The notes: generated by a model from the sequence alone, not told the origin. Shown: positions 1-10,206, counted from the stretch's first letter. The stretch: 64,000 nucleotides of DNA from Bicyclus anynana (GCF_947172395.1 NC_069104.1:7219355-7283354); one strand, 5' to 3'. Translations and numbers: made by a program.

Positions 1-249
1 CAACTTTTCAGTTGTGTGCATTTTAAGAAATTAAATATCACGTGTCTCAAACGGTGAAGGAAAACATCGCGAGGAAACCTGCACACCCGAGAATTTTCTG
101 AATTCTCTGCGTGTGTGAAGTTCGCCAATCCGCTTTTTCCGCGTTCCGAAATTGGGCCAGCGTGGTGGACTATTGGCCTAACCCCTCTCATTCTGAGAGG
201 AGACTCGAGCTCAGCAGTGAGCCGAATATGGGTTGATAATGATGATGAC
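1..249 (+). mobile_element. SINE-A, cut by window start
   Basis: This is the body and 3' end of SINE-A. It reads through ATTTTAAGAAATTAAATATC and CTGAGAGGAGACTCGAGC and ends in GTTGATAATGATGATGAC. The tRNA-like head lies outside the window. At least eight other long copies occur in the window. A Helitron-like element follows within about 10 bases. Confidence 0.85.
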
Positions 250-259
250 ATATCGTACT

Positions 260-627
260 TCCTACTAATTATAAACGCGAAAGTTTGTATGGATGTTTGT
301 TACTCTTTAACGCCGCTACTACTGAAGCGATTTGGCTGAAATTTGGAATGGAAATAGATTTTACTCTGGATTAGCACATAGGCTACTTTTTATCCCAAAA
401 AATCCATGGTTTCCCGAGATTTGCGAAAATTGATGATTTTGATGATATGAATGTTTTTTACTCTTTCACGCCTCGACTACTGAACCGAATTCGCTGAAAA
501 TTGGTATTAAGATATCTATATTATAGCCTGGATTAACACATAGACTAGGTACTTTTTATTTCGGAAAAATCCATGGTTCCCGAGGTATTTGTGAAAATCC
601 ACGCGGACGAAGTCGTCGTCCGCTAGT
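260..627 (+). mobile_element. HEL-1 Helitron-like element, two-unit form
   Basis: The element starts TCCTACTAATTATAAACGCG and ends with a degraded GCGGACGAAGTCG..CGTCCGC hairpin followed by TAGT. Inside, a unit of about 150 bases (..ACTACTGAAGCG..CCATGGTTTCCCGAG..) occurs twice in diverged form. The same two-unit structure recurs in reverse at 28391-28774 and 61783-62166. A TC start, terminal hairpin and CTRR-type end are Helitron hallmarks. There is no coding capacity. Confidence 0.75.
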
Positions 628-1099
628 GTATTATGTGTTTATTATTTGTATATTTATAACTTGAAAGCTAAAAGGAATTCAAGTACATAATGCCAGGTGA
701 TCTAATAAGATTGCCCTAGTTTTATAAACTTCATTAGACGCTGCAAAGAGAATACAAACACTACGTGAGACTTTGCAAAAAGTTGCAGAATAAAGTTCTA
801 GAGCGAAATAGGAGTGCTCAAGTACTTAACCCTTTGCATGGCTCGGCACACTTTCAAATTATTGATATTTTTTAACCCCCAACATACATAGAAGGGTTGT
901 TATGACTTTGATGTGTCTGTCTGTGGCATCGTGCTTAAGTTTATATTAATATTATAATTAAGTCTATGACTCAAATACGCACATTACATCATAAAATAAC
1001 ATCGACGCTATAATTTAGGCACTAAGTGCAGCAGGCGGCCAAAATCATGGCTAGTCATTGGTCGTATTATTAAGCTACAGTTGGGCTTCGGTCAGAGTT
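628..1099. other. No gene seen; short repeat scraps
   Basis: The stretch is AT-rich with no coding signal. A fragment near 862-930 (TTTTTAACCCCCAACATACA, then GTGTCTGTCTGTGG) resembles a common lepidopteran dispersed repeat, of which other scraps lie near 29693-29720 and 31320-31375. Confidence 0.5.
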
Positions 1100-1135
1100 G
1101 CGACCACGACCACGACCGGTCGTGGTCTTGGTCGC
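1100..1135. repeat. Near-perfect 36-bp palindrome
   Basis: Two 18-base arms rich in GACCAC meet at a central CCGG with one mismatch. The surroundings (1136-1490) contain further GGTCG and GGCCGC words, but I could not define an element around them. Confidence 0.7.
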
Positions 1136-1490
1136 GATTGTCAATTATCGGGCTCCAGTACTGCAGTTGTAATACTGCCTCACAACACTGGCTGGCCGCA
1201 TTCATCTTTACAGAATAAGAACTCATTCTTACGCCTTGGACACGTAAAGGAAACACCTCGCTTCCAAACAAGCTTACCGCGTGCCGTAACCTCTTCGAAT
1301 GCTTGCCAATAACGCGCTTACGTCAAAGTGAAAATTCATTTGTTTCAATTAGTCTTAGTTTACAAGCACTTATGATGAGTTCAGAGCTTTAAGAAACCAT
1401 ACACAGTCTGGTCGCAACAACCATGTTTTTTTTGTTTATTATGTTGTGTTGTGGCAACTGGTCGTAACTGGCCGCATAGTGAGCGCAAAC

Positions 1491-1853
1491 CTATAGAACA
1501 AGGTTTCTCAAAGTAGAGTACGCGAACCCCTAGGGGTTCGCCATTCGTCGGCAGGGGTTCGAGACAAGATTTACGTAACTGATACGAAGTCAGAATTAAG
1601 GTTAAAATTGTCCAAAATTACTCCTAACATGAATCCATTGCGACAAGAAACAAGCACACCCATCACATTAATATTACAAAGACATTTCATTTTATGTGCT
1701 ACCTTTTATTAAAATAAGAACCTTATTTTTTTCAACAGTCAAATTTATTTTTTTCTTTGGTGGGGGGTCATTAGTTAGTAAGGGGTTCTCTGTCACTTGG
1801 AAATTTTAACAGGGGTTTATAGAGACGAAAGTTTGAGAAACCCTGCTATAGAA
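1491..1853. mobile_element. hAT-type MITE with 8-bp target duplication
   Basis: The element spans 1499-1845 (347 bp). It starts CAAGGTTTCTCAAAGT and ends AGTTTGAGAAACCCTG, an imperfect terminal inverted repeat of about 16 bases. It is flanked on both sides by CTATAGAA (1491-1498 and 1846-1853), the 8-bp duplication expected of hAT transposons. It has no open frame and is non-autonomous. Confidence 0.85.
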
Positions 1854-2460
1854 TTACAACAGCTGAAAATTTCAGCAAGTTTTTTCCCTATTTCAAATAT
1901 AGAACAGCCCATTACCTAGGTGTGTTAAGTGGTTAAAAAGTCAAGAGAGAAAATGTTACGAAACAAATTACGAGTTATATTTAGATTTCAAATGCGGGTT
2001 TACTTTTTCAAATAAGTGAAAAGCCTCGCATAAATGCGGTGGACTTCTTGAGTCTTAATTAAAAGAATTAAAAGCTTTTAAAAGGGTTCGGCATTAAAAA
2101 GAAAGGGAAAACCTTCGTTAACGTTGTTTTTAAGGAAAGTGGCTTTTGTGTGTTTTATTTAACTTGATTAACAAACGGAAAAATTCTAATTTAGTTACAA
2201 TGTTGAAAGGGAAAATCCGATTTTAAGAAAGAAAGATCTTTATTTTTACGTATTACATTATTAAATTTTAAATTATTTTATAGCTTAACTGTCCACGCGA
2301 ACCCGTGGAGCAATTAAAGAATAATGCCCTGCAATATGTGGCATAGCCTAGAAAAGGCCCTAACTCAGATATTTGCCACATACGTCGTATAAAAAAAAAT
2401 ACAGCACTGCACTTTTTATAGCATTTTTTTAAAGAATTTTTGCCATATCTTGTAATTATC
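1854..2460. other. AT-rich stretch, nothing recognised
   Basis: I see no coding signal, SINE or terminal repeat here. Open frames are short and lack any recognisable motif. Confidence 0.5.
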
Positions 2461-2600
2461 ACCAATATTCCCATTCCCCTCCAACTAGTCGGGAAAGACT
2501 GTGCTAGGAGTGGGTACGATAATAGACCAACGGGGTGGAGATCGAACCACCATCCCTCGGTGATGAGTCCGACCGCTCTTACCCTTGAGCTATTTAGGCT
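2461..2600 (-). mobile_element. SINE-E (tRNA-derived)
   Basis: On the minus strand this reads as a tRNA-like head (AGCTCAAGGGTAAGAGC, GGTTCGATC) followed by a tail containing CTTTCCCGACTAGTTGGAGG. Related copies are at 37490-37622 and 56355-56525 (minus) and 50934-51052 (plus). RNA polymerase III box-like motifs support a tRNA origin. Confidence 0.7.
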
Positions 2601-2825
2601 ATAATATTATTTTCTTCTTACATTAATCTCCAAAATCATATTATTGTTTCCTTTAATGTAATTTTAGATGGTAGATGAGAAAACATCCCCTCTGATTACA
2701 TACAACCGCGGGGGATAAGAAAAAGTTACAAGCTCATCTCGACAAAAATATTATATCTTTTCTTTTGTATTAAACTTCCGTGGATTCGCTTTTATTTTAT
2801 GTTCGAGTTATTAAATTATAAGGAT

Positions 2826-2911
2826 ATAAAAAGATTTCTCAGTCAAATTATTTTTAACTTGACGCTTCTTTGTAGCCTCTTTTGTAAATTACCACAGTGA
2901 ATTATAGGAAA
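2826..2911 (+). repeat. Left copy of 86-bp direct duplication
   Basis: Positions 2826-2911 match 3385-3470 almost base for base (constant offset of 559). This copy ends exactly at the base before the Helitron terminus CTAGCGG. Confidence 0.9.
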
Positions 2912-3378
2912 CTAGCGGACGCCCGCGACTTCGTCCGCGTGAAACTCGATGTAAACTTTCAACTACCCCTACCCAACTCTACCCCTACCCTACACCTACC
3001 CTACCCCCTACCTACGCTACCCCATACCCTACCGTACCCTACCCCTACCCTATCCCTATCCTATCCCTACCCTACGCTACCCTACCTCACCCCTACCCTA
3101 CCCTACCCTACCCTACGCTACCCTACCCCTACCCTACCCTACCCTACCCCTACCCTACCCTACCCCTACCCTATCCCTATCCTACCCCTACCCTACGCTA
3201 CCCTACCCAACCCCTACCCTACCCTACCCTACCCCTACCTTTTCCTGAATTTCCTTTGCTATAAACCTCACAGAGCCCGAGATCTTTCCAACGAATGCAA
3301 AACCGTGGAAATCGGTTCGTGTGTTCTGGAGTTATAGCGTCAGGAAGAAAAACCCGACTTATTTTTATATAGTAGAAA
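2912..3378 (-). mobile_element. HEL-1 type Helitron with internal CCCTA minisatellite
   Basis: On the minus strand the element ends with the GCGGACG..CGTCCGC hairpin and TAGT (2912-2940 on plus). Its other end is near ATTTTTATATAGTAGA (about 3375). A copy almost lacking the array is at 58754-58985, sharing GAATGCAAAACCGTGGAAATC and CGTCAGGAAG. Positions 2963-3240 are an expanded array of CCCTA and CCCCTA units. Confidence 0.8.
2963..3240. repeat. CCCTA/CCCCTA minisatellite
   Basis: About 280 bases of imperfect CCCTA, CCCCTA and CGCTA units lie within the Helitron near its terminal hairpin. The Pro/Thr/Tyr-rich open frame over it is only a product of the repeat. Confidence 0.95.
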
Positions 3379-3384
3379 GAGAAG

Positions 3385-3470
3385 ATAAAAAGATTTCTCT
3401 GTCAAATTATTTTTAAGTTGACGCTTCTTTGTAGCCTCTTTTGTAAATTACCACAGTGAATTATAGGAAA
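3385..3470 (+). repeat. Right copy of 86-bp direct duplication
   Basis: It begins within about ten bases of the far end of the Helitron-like element and matches 2826-2911, with only a couple of substitutions (for example CTCAGTC versus CTCTGTC). Confidence 0.9.
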
Positions 3471-3530
3471 TAAAGAATGTTTATATGTTGGATTAAAATT
3501 TTATCTCGAGCATAGGTACATCTATTCAAA

Positions 3531-3702
3531 TATTTAGAGAGGTAAAGTTTGTGGTATTGTAGGGGTAATCTCCGAACCGATTTCAAAAAATCTTTTACCT
3601 CTACAAAGCCACATTATTTCTGTGTGACATATGCTATATTTTATCCCCGTATTATAACGGCAACGGGAACTACGTGAGTGAAACCGCGAGGCGTCGGCTA
3701 GT
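3531..3702 (+). mobile_element. HEL-3 Helitron-like element
   Basis: It reads GAGAGGTAAAGTTTGTGGTA, then ATTTTATCCCCGTATT, then GTGAAACCGCGAGGCGTCGG ending CTAGT. Other copies are at 14921, 16165, 19908, 34480 and 54637. Confidence 0.75.
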
Positions 3703-3770
3703 ACTGTGGGATCTTGCTGCAATATAAATCTTACTCGAAAGATGAAACCCATTTACTTGATTTTGTCCAC

Positions 3771-4385
3771 CAACCTGTATTGGAGGAGCTTGGTGGTCAA
3801 TATTCCTGTATGAGCCTTTACTGAGAAATAAATCCTGGACCGCCGCACTCAAAATACGTAGCGAACCAGACTATTACACTTGTAGCTGCAGAGGCGGATT
3901 ACCCGTAAGGCAAACTAGGCACGTGCCTAGGGGCGTGTAGTTAAAAGGGGTGCGCGAGCTCAGATTTTTTAAATAAGTAAAGAAAATAACATATCGACGA
4001 TTAAGAACTAAATGCTGATCTATAATCTAAAGTTCTAAATATTTATAATAGATCATCACCTGTCAACACACATAAAGGCCTATTTCCCAGAGCACAGAGG
4101 AATCATGTATATCGATATTCGTTCTACGTCATATTTAATTCGCACATGAGCTTAAGGGTCCTTCTCTACTAAAGTTTAGGGTTTGATGATACAACGTCAT
4201 TGTAATTACAAAAACAACTAGTTAAAATTTATAGCATAATGATGGCCATTTGTAGCCTGAACAGGGGCGCCAATAAATAATTTGCCTAGGGCGCTCTGGA
4301 CCTGGATCCGCCACTGTGTAGCTGGCACCATAATGTGTTAAATATCCTTATGTTACATGGTGCTGTATCTACATGGCACACTAAT
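3771..4385 (+). repeat. Dispersed repeat interrupted by a hAT MITE
   Basis: The outer parts (about 3816-3888 and 4317-4385) form one repeat that occurs uninterrupted at about 36856-36985. Shared words are AAAATACGTAGC, CCAGAC, and ACATGGTG followed by GT. The hAT MITE at 3889-4316 interrupts this copy. A short piece at 3771-3812 (CCACCAACCTGTATTGGAG) resembles a common lepidopteran LINE 3' end. Confidence 0.65.
3881..4324. mobile_element. hAT-type MITE with 8-bp target duplication
   Basis: The element spans 3889-4316 (428 bp), starts CAGAGGCGGATTACC and ends GGATCCGCCACTG, giving a TIR of about 12 bases. It is flanked by TGTAGCTG at 3881-3888 and 4317-4324. The related repeat at 36.9 kb has a single TATAGCCG at this point, consistent with an empty site. 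Confidence 0.9.
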
Positions 4386-4708
4386 CATCATCATCATCAT
4401 CATCATCATCATATCAGCCGATGGACGTCCACTGCAGGACATGGGCCTTTTGTAGGGACTTCCAAACATCACGATACTGAGCCGCCTGCATCCAGCGAAT
4501 CCCTGCGACTCGCTTAATGTCGTCAGTCCACCGGGTGGGGGGTCGATCAACACTGCGCTTACTAGTGCGGGGTCGCCATTCCAGCACTTTGGGACCCCAA
4601 CGTCCCTGAACTACGTGCCCCGCGCATTGCCATTTAGCTTCGCGACACATTGAGTTATGGCGGTGATTTTGGTTCTTCTGCGGATCTCCTCATTTCTGAT
4701 TCGATTCT
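4384..4708 (-). mobile_element. RTE-type LINE 3' end with (ATG)n tail
   Basis: On the minus strand this encodes a decayed piece of the LINE C-terminus (..QCAGHVVQG..GPKVLEWRPRTSKRS..PPTRWTDDIKR..) and ends in an ATG-repeat tail (ATC on plus, 4385-4412). The catalytic domains are missing. RTE LINEs typically end in short tandem repeats rather than poly(A). Confidence 0.8.
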
Positions 4709-5579
4709 TGGCACACTAAACTGCACTTTATGGAATCTGTTTAACCAACTGCGTCAGAAGGTGGGTAATGTTTTTCGAGTGTATGTATGTATGTATGAAA
4801 ATAGTGGACATACATATCTGTATGTCCATTATTTTCTCTGACTTGCCCTAAAGCCCAAACTGCTGGATGTTTTTTGACATATGAGGTGTCGCTGAATTTG
4901 TCAAAATTGAAATAATAAAAATGGTTATTTATTTAAAATTTCATAATAGCGCTCGCAAACGAAACAAAGTGGGAGCGGTGGGTTTGTTTTTTTCAATAAA
5001 GTGAAATGTAAAATGAAGTTTTTTTTACGTATGTTGTACCGTAGTAAGTAATAATCTGCATAAACATCGTACGTAAGTAGTTTAATTAAATAGCTTGTTT
5101 TTCTCTAACAATTGGGAAGCACGTGCAAAGCCAGTAGACAATATCTAGTTAAAAATAAAATCGAATCCAGACAGGCGGCACGCTAACCCGCTCATGCATA
5201 TAACGAGCACTTTACCGTCATTTTATTGTACGTATAACCAGGTGTGTTTGCCTGGGAATTGACTTTTATGGAGCAGAACTAACAGTTTTATTAAATTAAG
5301 TCTTATTTTATAGTTTTGTTTGTAGTTTTATCTTTTCAGTGACGCTTTTTAATTTTAAAGTTAAAAGACGTGATGTTGACTAAGGGTCATAGCACATATT
5401 ATCAACTCGAAAAGACATCGCAACCGTATCGCCTCGTCGTCGACCGCCGTCAACTCGGCTACGGCTAGGCGACGCCACGCTTATGGTTCACCGACTTCAG
5501 GTTCACGGCAAAACGATAAAAAAAAAAGGTAAAACAAAGAATAAAAAAGGTATACTGCCTTACGAGTGCATACCCTTTA
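4709..5579. other. No gene seen
   Basis: The stretch is AT-rich. A short stretch at about 5385-5510 (GGGTCATAGCACATATTATC followed by CG-rich words) has the look of a MITE end, but no second copy or inverted end is in the window. Confidence 0.4.
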
Positions 5580-5842
5580 ATTATCAACCCATATTCGGCT
5601 CACTGCTGAGCTCGAGTCTCCTCTCCAAATGAGAGGGGTTAGGTCAATAGTCAAATTCAAAAAAAGTCTGATTCCGGAGGGTGTGGGTTCGAATCCGGCC
5701 CAGGTCATGGACATCCAACTTTTCAGTTGAATGCACTTTAAGAAATTAAATATTACTTGTCTCAAGCGGTGAAGGAAAAACATCGTGAGGAAACCTGCAT
5801 ACCAGAAAATTTTCTTAATTCTCTGCGTGTGTGAAGTCTGCC
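5580..5842. mobile_element. Mosaic SINE-A: tail in minus, head and body in plus
   Basis: Positions 5580-5656 are the SINE-A tail on the minus strand (ATCAACCCATATTCGGCTCA). After a short join, 5668-5842 is the SINE-A head and body on the plus strand (TCCGGAGGGTGTGGGTTCG to GTGTGTGAAGTCTGCC). The two parts face opposite ways, so this is a rearranged copy. Confidence 0.85.
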
Positions 5843-6420
5843 ATATATTTTTGGCTAAAAGAAAGAAAATATGAATTTGTTCCGGTTGTGGAATAGTCCA
5901 TTTAAATGGAATACAAACCACACAAAATGCAAAACTTTCTTCCACAATAGAAGACATCTTTAACATAACCATAATACCCACACCGCAATAACTACAGCGA
6001 GCGCGATTTAAATTCCGCATCACGATGAGCTCTGAGATACGTATCCTTCTCAATCCAAACCTGTTTCATATACATCGAGCATTGTATTCTAAACCATGTA
6101 AAATACGACCATATTAAATTTTCAATGCATGTAAAACGATTGAAAGTAACGCTATGTTATTTTTGGAGTTAATGTTTATCCGGGGTATAAAATAGCACGT
6201 AACTGGACACTATTATACTTTTATATCGTAGCCTGCGAATTATAATCCAAGAGGCAGTGGCAACCAAACCTATGTAACATTTTAAAAGCTCAGTTATTCA
6301 GTTCATGGTAATTTGTTAGTACCTAGGGTAGAAACTATTAAATAGCACCACGGTGGTTTTGGGTCAAGGCCATCATTATCATTAATATTAGACATTAGAC
6401 GTCCATTGCTACCCCCACTA
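5843..6420. other. No gene seen
   Basis: Apparently unique AT-rich sequence. The open frame running through 5577-6053 on the minus strand is antisense to SINE-A and has no recognisable domain. Confidence 0.45.
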
Positions 6421-6573
6421 GGTGACCACCCACTAGGTGGACCGAGGATATCAAGCGGGTTGCAGGGAGCCGCTGGATGCTGGCGGCTCGAGATCGTTGT
6501 GCTTGGAGGTCCATGCAAGATGCCTATGTCCAGCAGTGGACGTCTATCGGCTGATAAGGTAAGGTAAGGTTAG
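6421..6573 (+). mobile_element. RTE-type LINE 3' end with AAGGT tail
   Basis: It matches the LINE end CCACTAGGTGGACCGAGGA.. to CAGCAGTGGACGTCTATCGG, then TGATAAGGTAAGGTAAGG. The tail unit AAGGT differs from the ATG tail of other copies. An inverted partial copy follows directly. Confidence 0.8.
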
Positions 6574-6757
6574 GTCCATTGCTATATTGTAAAGCTCTTT
6601 TAAGGACTTTCAACGTCATCATCCAGTGGTCTATTGCTCGTTTGATATCTTCGGTCCACCTAATGGGGGGTCTTCCAGTACTGACTTTTCCTGTGCAGGG
6701 TCGCCATTCCAGTACCTTGGGACCCCAATATTCATCGGCTGTTCGAACTGTACTCCA
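6574..6757 (-). mobile_element. RTE-type LINE fragment, inverted neighbour
   Basis: On the minus strand this encodes WGPKVLEWRPCTGK..GRPPIRWTEDIKRA, the same C-terminal region as the adjacent plus-strand piece. The pair meets tail to tail around 6573. Confidence 0.75.
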
Positions 6758-6895
6758 CCCATTCACAAGCGAGAAATTTTCATAACAAAATTTCATCTCC
6801 TTTAAGAATCTTTAAAAATTCTCTAACACCAATAATTTTGGAGTAATTTCCATTAATGTAGACCCCCATTTTTAAAAATCTTTAATTGTTTATGT

Positions 6896-7190
6896 AATAG
6901 GCTACTCGCCTGCTGTACGAAACTAAGAAGATTTTTTTCATATAGCCAGTTTAGATGCCTAGAAACTCTAATCACATTTTTATTTGTGAAAATAATCTCG
7001 TAATTGTAATATTTTTATCAAACAAAATTGTATTTTTATCATCACTGTCACTGCAGACTGCAAACGCCATCATCATAAACTGTGACGTCATTTGCTACAA
7101 GGCATCGGTTTGTGATTGGCGCTTGCAGTGACGTGATATATCACGTCACGCAGTATCAGTATTTAACACTGTTTTCAACTCAACCGTCCA
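6896..7190 (+). mobile_element. MITE F, incomplete copy
   Basis: It starts TAATAGGCTACTCG and shares long stretches (ATGCCTAGAAACTCTAATCA, AAGGCATCGGTTTGTGATTG) with the complete copy at 60033-60473. The right-hand TIR found there is missing here. Confidence 0.8.
7128..7149. repeat. Perfect 22-bp palindrome within MITE F
   Basis: GTGACGTGATA is followed immediately by its exact reverse complement. The 60-kb copy of the same element has AAAAAATCAC at this place, so the palindrome is specific to this copy. Confidence 0.8.
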
Positions 7191-8107
7191 AATGTAAGTG
7201 TAATTTTATATTTTTCGGGATAATATGAGAAATCATGTCTTCAATCACCAGACACCTTCTGGCATGCCTTCGCAGAATATCCCTAACATGTATTTTTAAC
7301 GATGCCCTGGGAAGAGTTGCCAGAGTACTCCACAGTTACCTACAGTACTTACCTATTGGACTTAGATTGCCAAAATTATAGTTTGATGAAATGAATAAGG
7401 TCTGTCAATCGCAGTCTCTTACACTATTAAAATAGGATAAGAGCACAAGACAGTGAAAGTGTCAAAGCGTCGGTGAAATTTAATCTTATTAGGTAGTACG
7501 TGATTACAAAAAAATTAGCATTAACAACAACACAGTCATTTATGTTAATTTCATCAACATAACAACACTCAAAAACACTTCATGATGTCTAAAACAAACG
7601 TGCAGTGAACACGCTTAAATATTCAACACGTGTAAGTGGCAATTTGATTAATATAATGTTTTCATAAGTTTAAAGTGGACTGCTGCTAACCGAATACGTA
7701 AAAAGCAGTGTTGTTGCACATACATCATAACTTTTTGAAGCTTCGCAGGGATATTAAGAGAGATGTTTTTACCCAGTAACATAATTTCTGACTACTGTGA
7801 AGATGAATAATGAGTATGTGAGGTAAACGTGGGAGACAATAGTTTAAAAAACTCCTTTTGTAAGTGAATACATTCGTTGTTGTTTTCTCCACTTATTAAA
7901 TTTTTCGTAGGTGAGTACCTATTTAAGTAAATATGTCTCGACTTTGATGGTAACAGATTGAAAATTTCATCCATCTCCAAATTAAGATCACCATTCTCAC
8001 TAGATGAAGACAACAATAACAATTATTGTTAAAAAATTTGTAAGTTACGGTCACAAATTTACAATGAATTTCTGAAAAAAAATCAAGTGTTTATTATTCA
8101 CGCTAAT
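7191..8107. other. No recognised gene; one unassigned open frame
   Basis: A 76-codon minus-strand frame (7792-8022) begins MLLLSSSSENGDLNLEMDEI and ends YSSSQ. It is preceded on the minus strand by a pyrimidine-rich TGTCTTCATCTAG that resembles a splice acceptor. I do not recognise the peptide, and nothing else supports it as a gene. Confidence 0.3.
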
Positions 8108-8607
8108 AGTGATGATGACAGTTTTTTAAATTGTATATAAACGAAGAGTATACTAATAATAAAGCAATTTTGTAAAAATAACAAGGTATCTACGATCATT
8201 ACTTTCGGAGCTACAGGGTTTTAAAGCTCAAATTTACGGCGCTGTCGCAGAAAACGCCCAGAAAAACGCCCCATACAAAATGGTACGAATTAATGACGTC
8301 GTAGGTATATAATGATCGTTAGATTTGTATGGCGTTCAAACAAAATTACTAATATCTTTATTACTTGTGCGTTAGTGATTATAGTTCATTTTTTGAAAAA
8401 TGTCAGATTTAATGTAAGGAAGCTAAAACTGCATGAATTTTCATCTAATTACGATAAAAAAATTTTAATAGATTTTGAAATTTTATAATCTTATTTATTT
8501 TGCAAATATCCAGACAATCTTTGCTTTTTATGTATAAAATTAGTTAACATTGACCTTATTTACCCGAATGTATCATAAAAATCAATATATTCAAACCTAA
8601 ATCCCCA
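8108..8607 (+). mobile_element. MITE E, copy 1
   Basis: This 500-bp element is found three times (also 30826-31315 plus and 40196-40665 minus). It starts near AGTGATGATGACAGTTTTTT and ends CCTAAATCCCC. In better-preserved copies the ends are GGGATGATGAC and GTCATCATCCCC, short terminal inverted repeats. There is no coding capacity. Confidence 0.75.
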
Positions 8608-8765
8608 TTAAATAACAAAATTTTTGTCATTCATTGCAAATACCTACTCCTAACAATATTGTGGTGTTATCAAAGATTTTAAATTATATATATCTTTACT
8701 ATGTCGTAGGTGCTTATTAAAAAAAAAACGTTACCCACCTCTTTAACGACGAAAAGGTCCTCAAA

Positions 8766-8812
8766 AGTCTGCCAATCCGCATTGGGCCAGCGTGGAATAT
8801 GGGTTGATAACC
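8766..8812 (+). mobile_element. SINE-A fragment with internal deletion
   Basis: AGTCTGCCAATCCGCATTGG is joined directly to GAATATGGGTTGATAA, so the part normally between them (about 75 bases) is deleted. Confidence 0.75.
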
Positions 8813-9179
8813 GAGTGATTTGTGTGAACGCACCCTTACCTAAGCACCGAATAATTACACATAAAACGGGCGTGCGAATAAATTAATGTTATTTACAAAC
8901 CACGGATTATTGCGCGGTGAACAGTGAAAGCATTATATTGTACGTTAAAATTTATTAGCGAAAATTATGAGCCGAGATCTTGAGATCTTTGTACACAGTT
9001 TTCATCGTAGCTTTTCGTCTGAGAAATGTAAAATATTAGTGAACTGTCTCACTTTTTCACCCGCATAATTGTCGTTTTTTGTTAGATAAAATAAGGTTTA
9101 TGTTACTCGCTGATTATGTAGCTTTGTATTTGAATCCCAGAAAAATCTATGATAGATGCCTGATTTGTGAAAAATTTGT

Positions 9180-9352
9180 GTTTGGAGGAGGATGAAAATC
9201 CACACCCTTCGGAACGCTTTCGTTACAGTTATAGGGTAGGTAGCTAGCCACGGCCGAAGCCTCCCATCTGCTAGACCAACCAACCAATTGAGAAAACCTC
9301 AATCGTCCCAGGCGGGGATCGAACCCAGAACCTCCGAATTGCAATGCGCCAC
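9180..9352 (-). mobile_element. SINE-B, diverged
   Basis: It contains CTAGCCACGGCCGAAGCCTC and GGGGATCGAACCCAGAACCT (the minus-strand B-box region) with an internal deletion after GGAACGC. Confidence 0.75.
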
Positions 9353-9429
9353 GTAAGTTTTTAAAAATAGTCTTTCGTATTATAGATCAACCTACCTACA
9401 AAAAGACACAAGGAATTAAAAAACTAAAA

Positions 9430-9830
9430 AACACGCTTGATACTCATATCATGAGGGTTCATTTCAAATAGCCTGTCCGCCATATTGGATTTAAGTCACG
9501 TGACTATTATTTTCGTATTCCTGACAGCAAACCCATTCATTTGATATCCATATAATGGGGGTGAATTCAAACAGCCAGTCCGCCATCTTGGGGAGGCCAC
9601 CATATTGGATTTGTAACAATGTTTCTTAGCTAGTCATGTATTGTCATCAGAATTCAGAGCGTGTGCAAAATTTCATCCTAATCGAAGACCGGGAAGTGGG
9701 TCAAATTAAGATTCCAAGATTTTCTTACATACATAGTCAGTTACAAGTGAAGCTAATATAAGCGTGTTAAAAAAGTAGACCCCACGCAGACAAAGCCGCT
9801 GGGGTCCACTACTATGTATGTAAATAAATT
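9430..9830. repeat. Unclassified dispersed repeat, possible LINE remnant
   Basis: The words CCGCCATATTGGATTT and CCGCCATCTTGG occur twice in a diverged direct repeat (about 9475 and 9580). They are followed by AAAATTTCATCCTAATCGAA and GGGAAGTGGGTCAAATT. This resembles sequence common in lepidopteran genomes, but I cannot assign a class. Confidence 0.4.
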
Positions 9831-10206
9831 AACGTTACGTAAACAAAGTCGTGATAAGAACATCTAAATAAACATTGTAAATGTTTGCAATATCATGCGC
9901 ATCGTTTAAAATTGCCTACGAGAAGTTTCTGTACAGAGCTTTATTATTTTAATAGTCCGTAAATAATTTTGGTTTGTTATTATCGACCTTGCATTTTTTA
10001 TTGATTTTAAATTTATTTCACGTTCCGTAAAATTATAATGATTATTTCATGTTTGTTTACTTTATAACAGGTCATTATCAATATATTTTAAGCACATAAC
10101 AGAAAACGCTAAAAGCTAATGCTGTGCTTGCTGGTTTCCATACAAGAATTATCTACGGCACTTTATCTATCTATTTACTTCTTTAATCTGTGATTTTAAG
10201 TGCCCT

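Noticed and set aside
1058..1312. 84-codon plus-strand protein
   Set aside because: Covers a palindrome and low-complexity TTTTT-like threonine codons; no motif, no splice or start support.
2897..3337. Proline/tyrosine-rich protein of 146 codons
   Set aside because: The frame is open only because the CCCTA minisatellite lacks stops in that frame.
5577..6053. 158-codon minus-strand protein
   Set aside because: Runs antisense through a rearranged SINE-A and has no recognisable domain.
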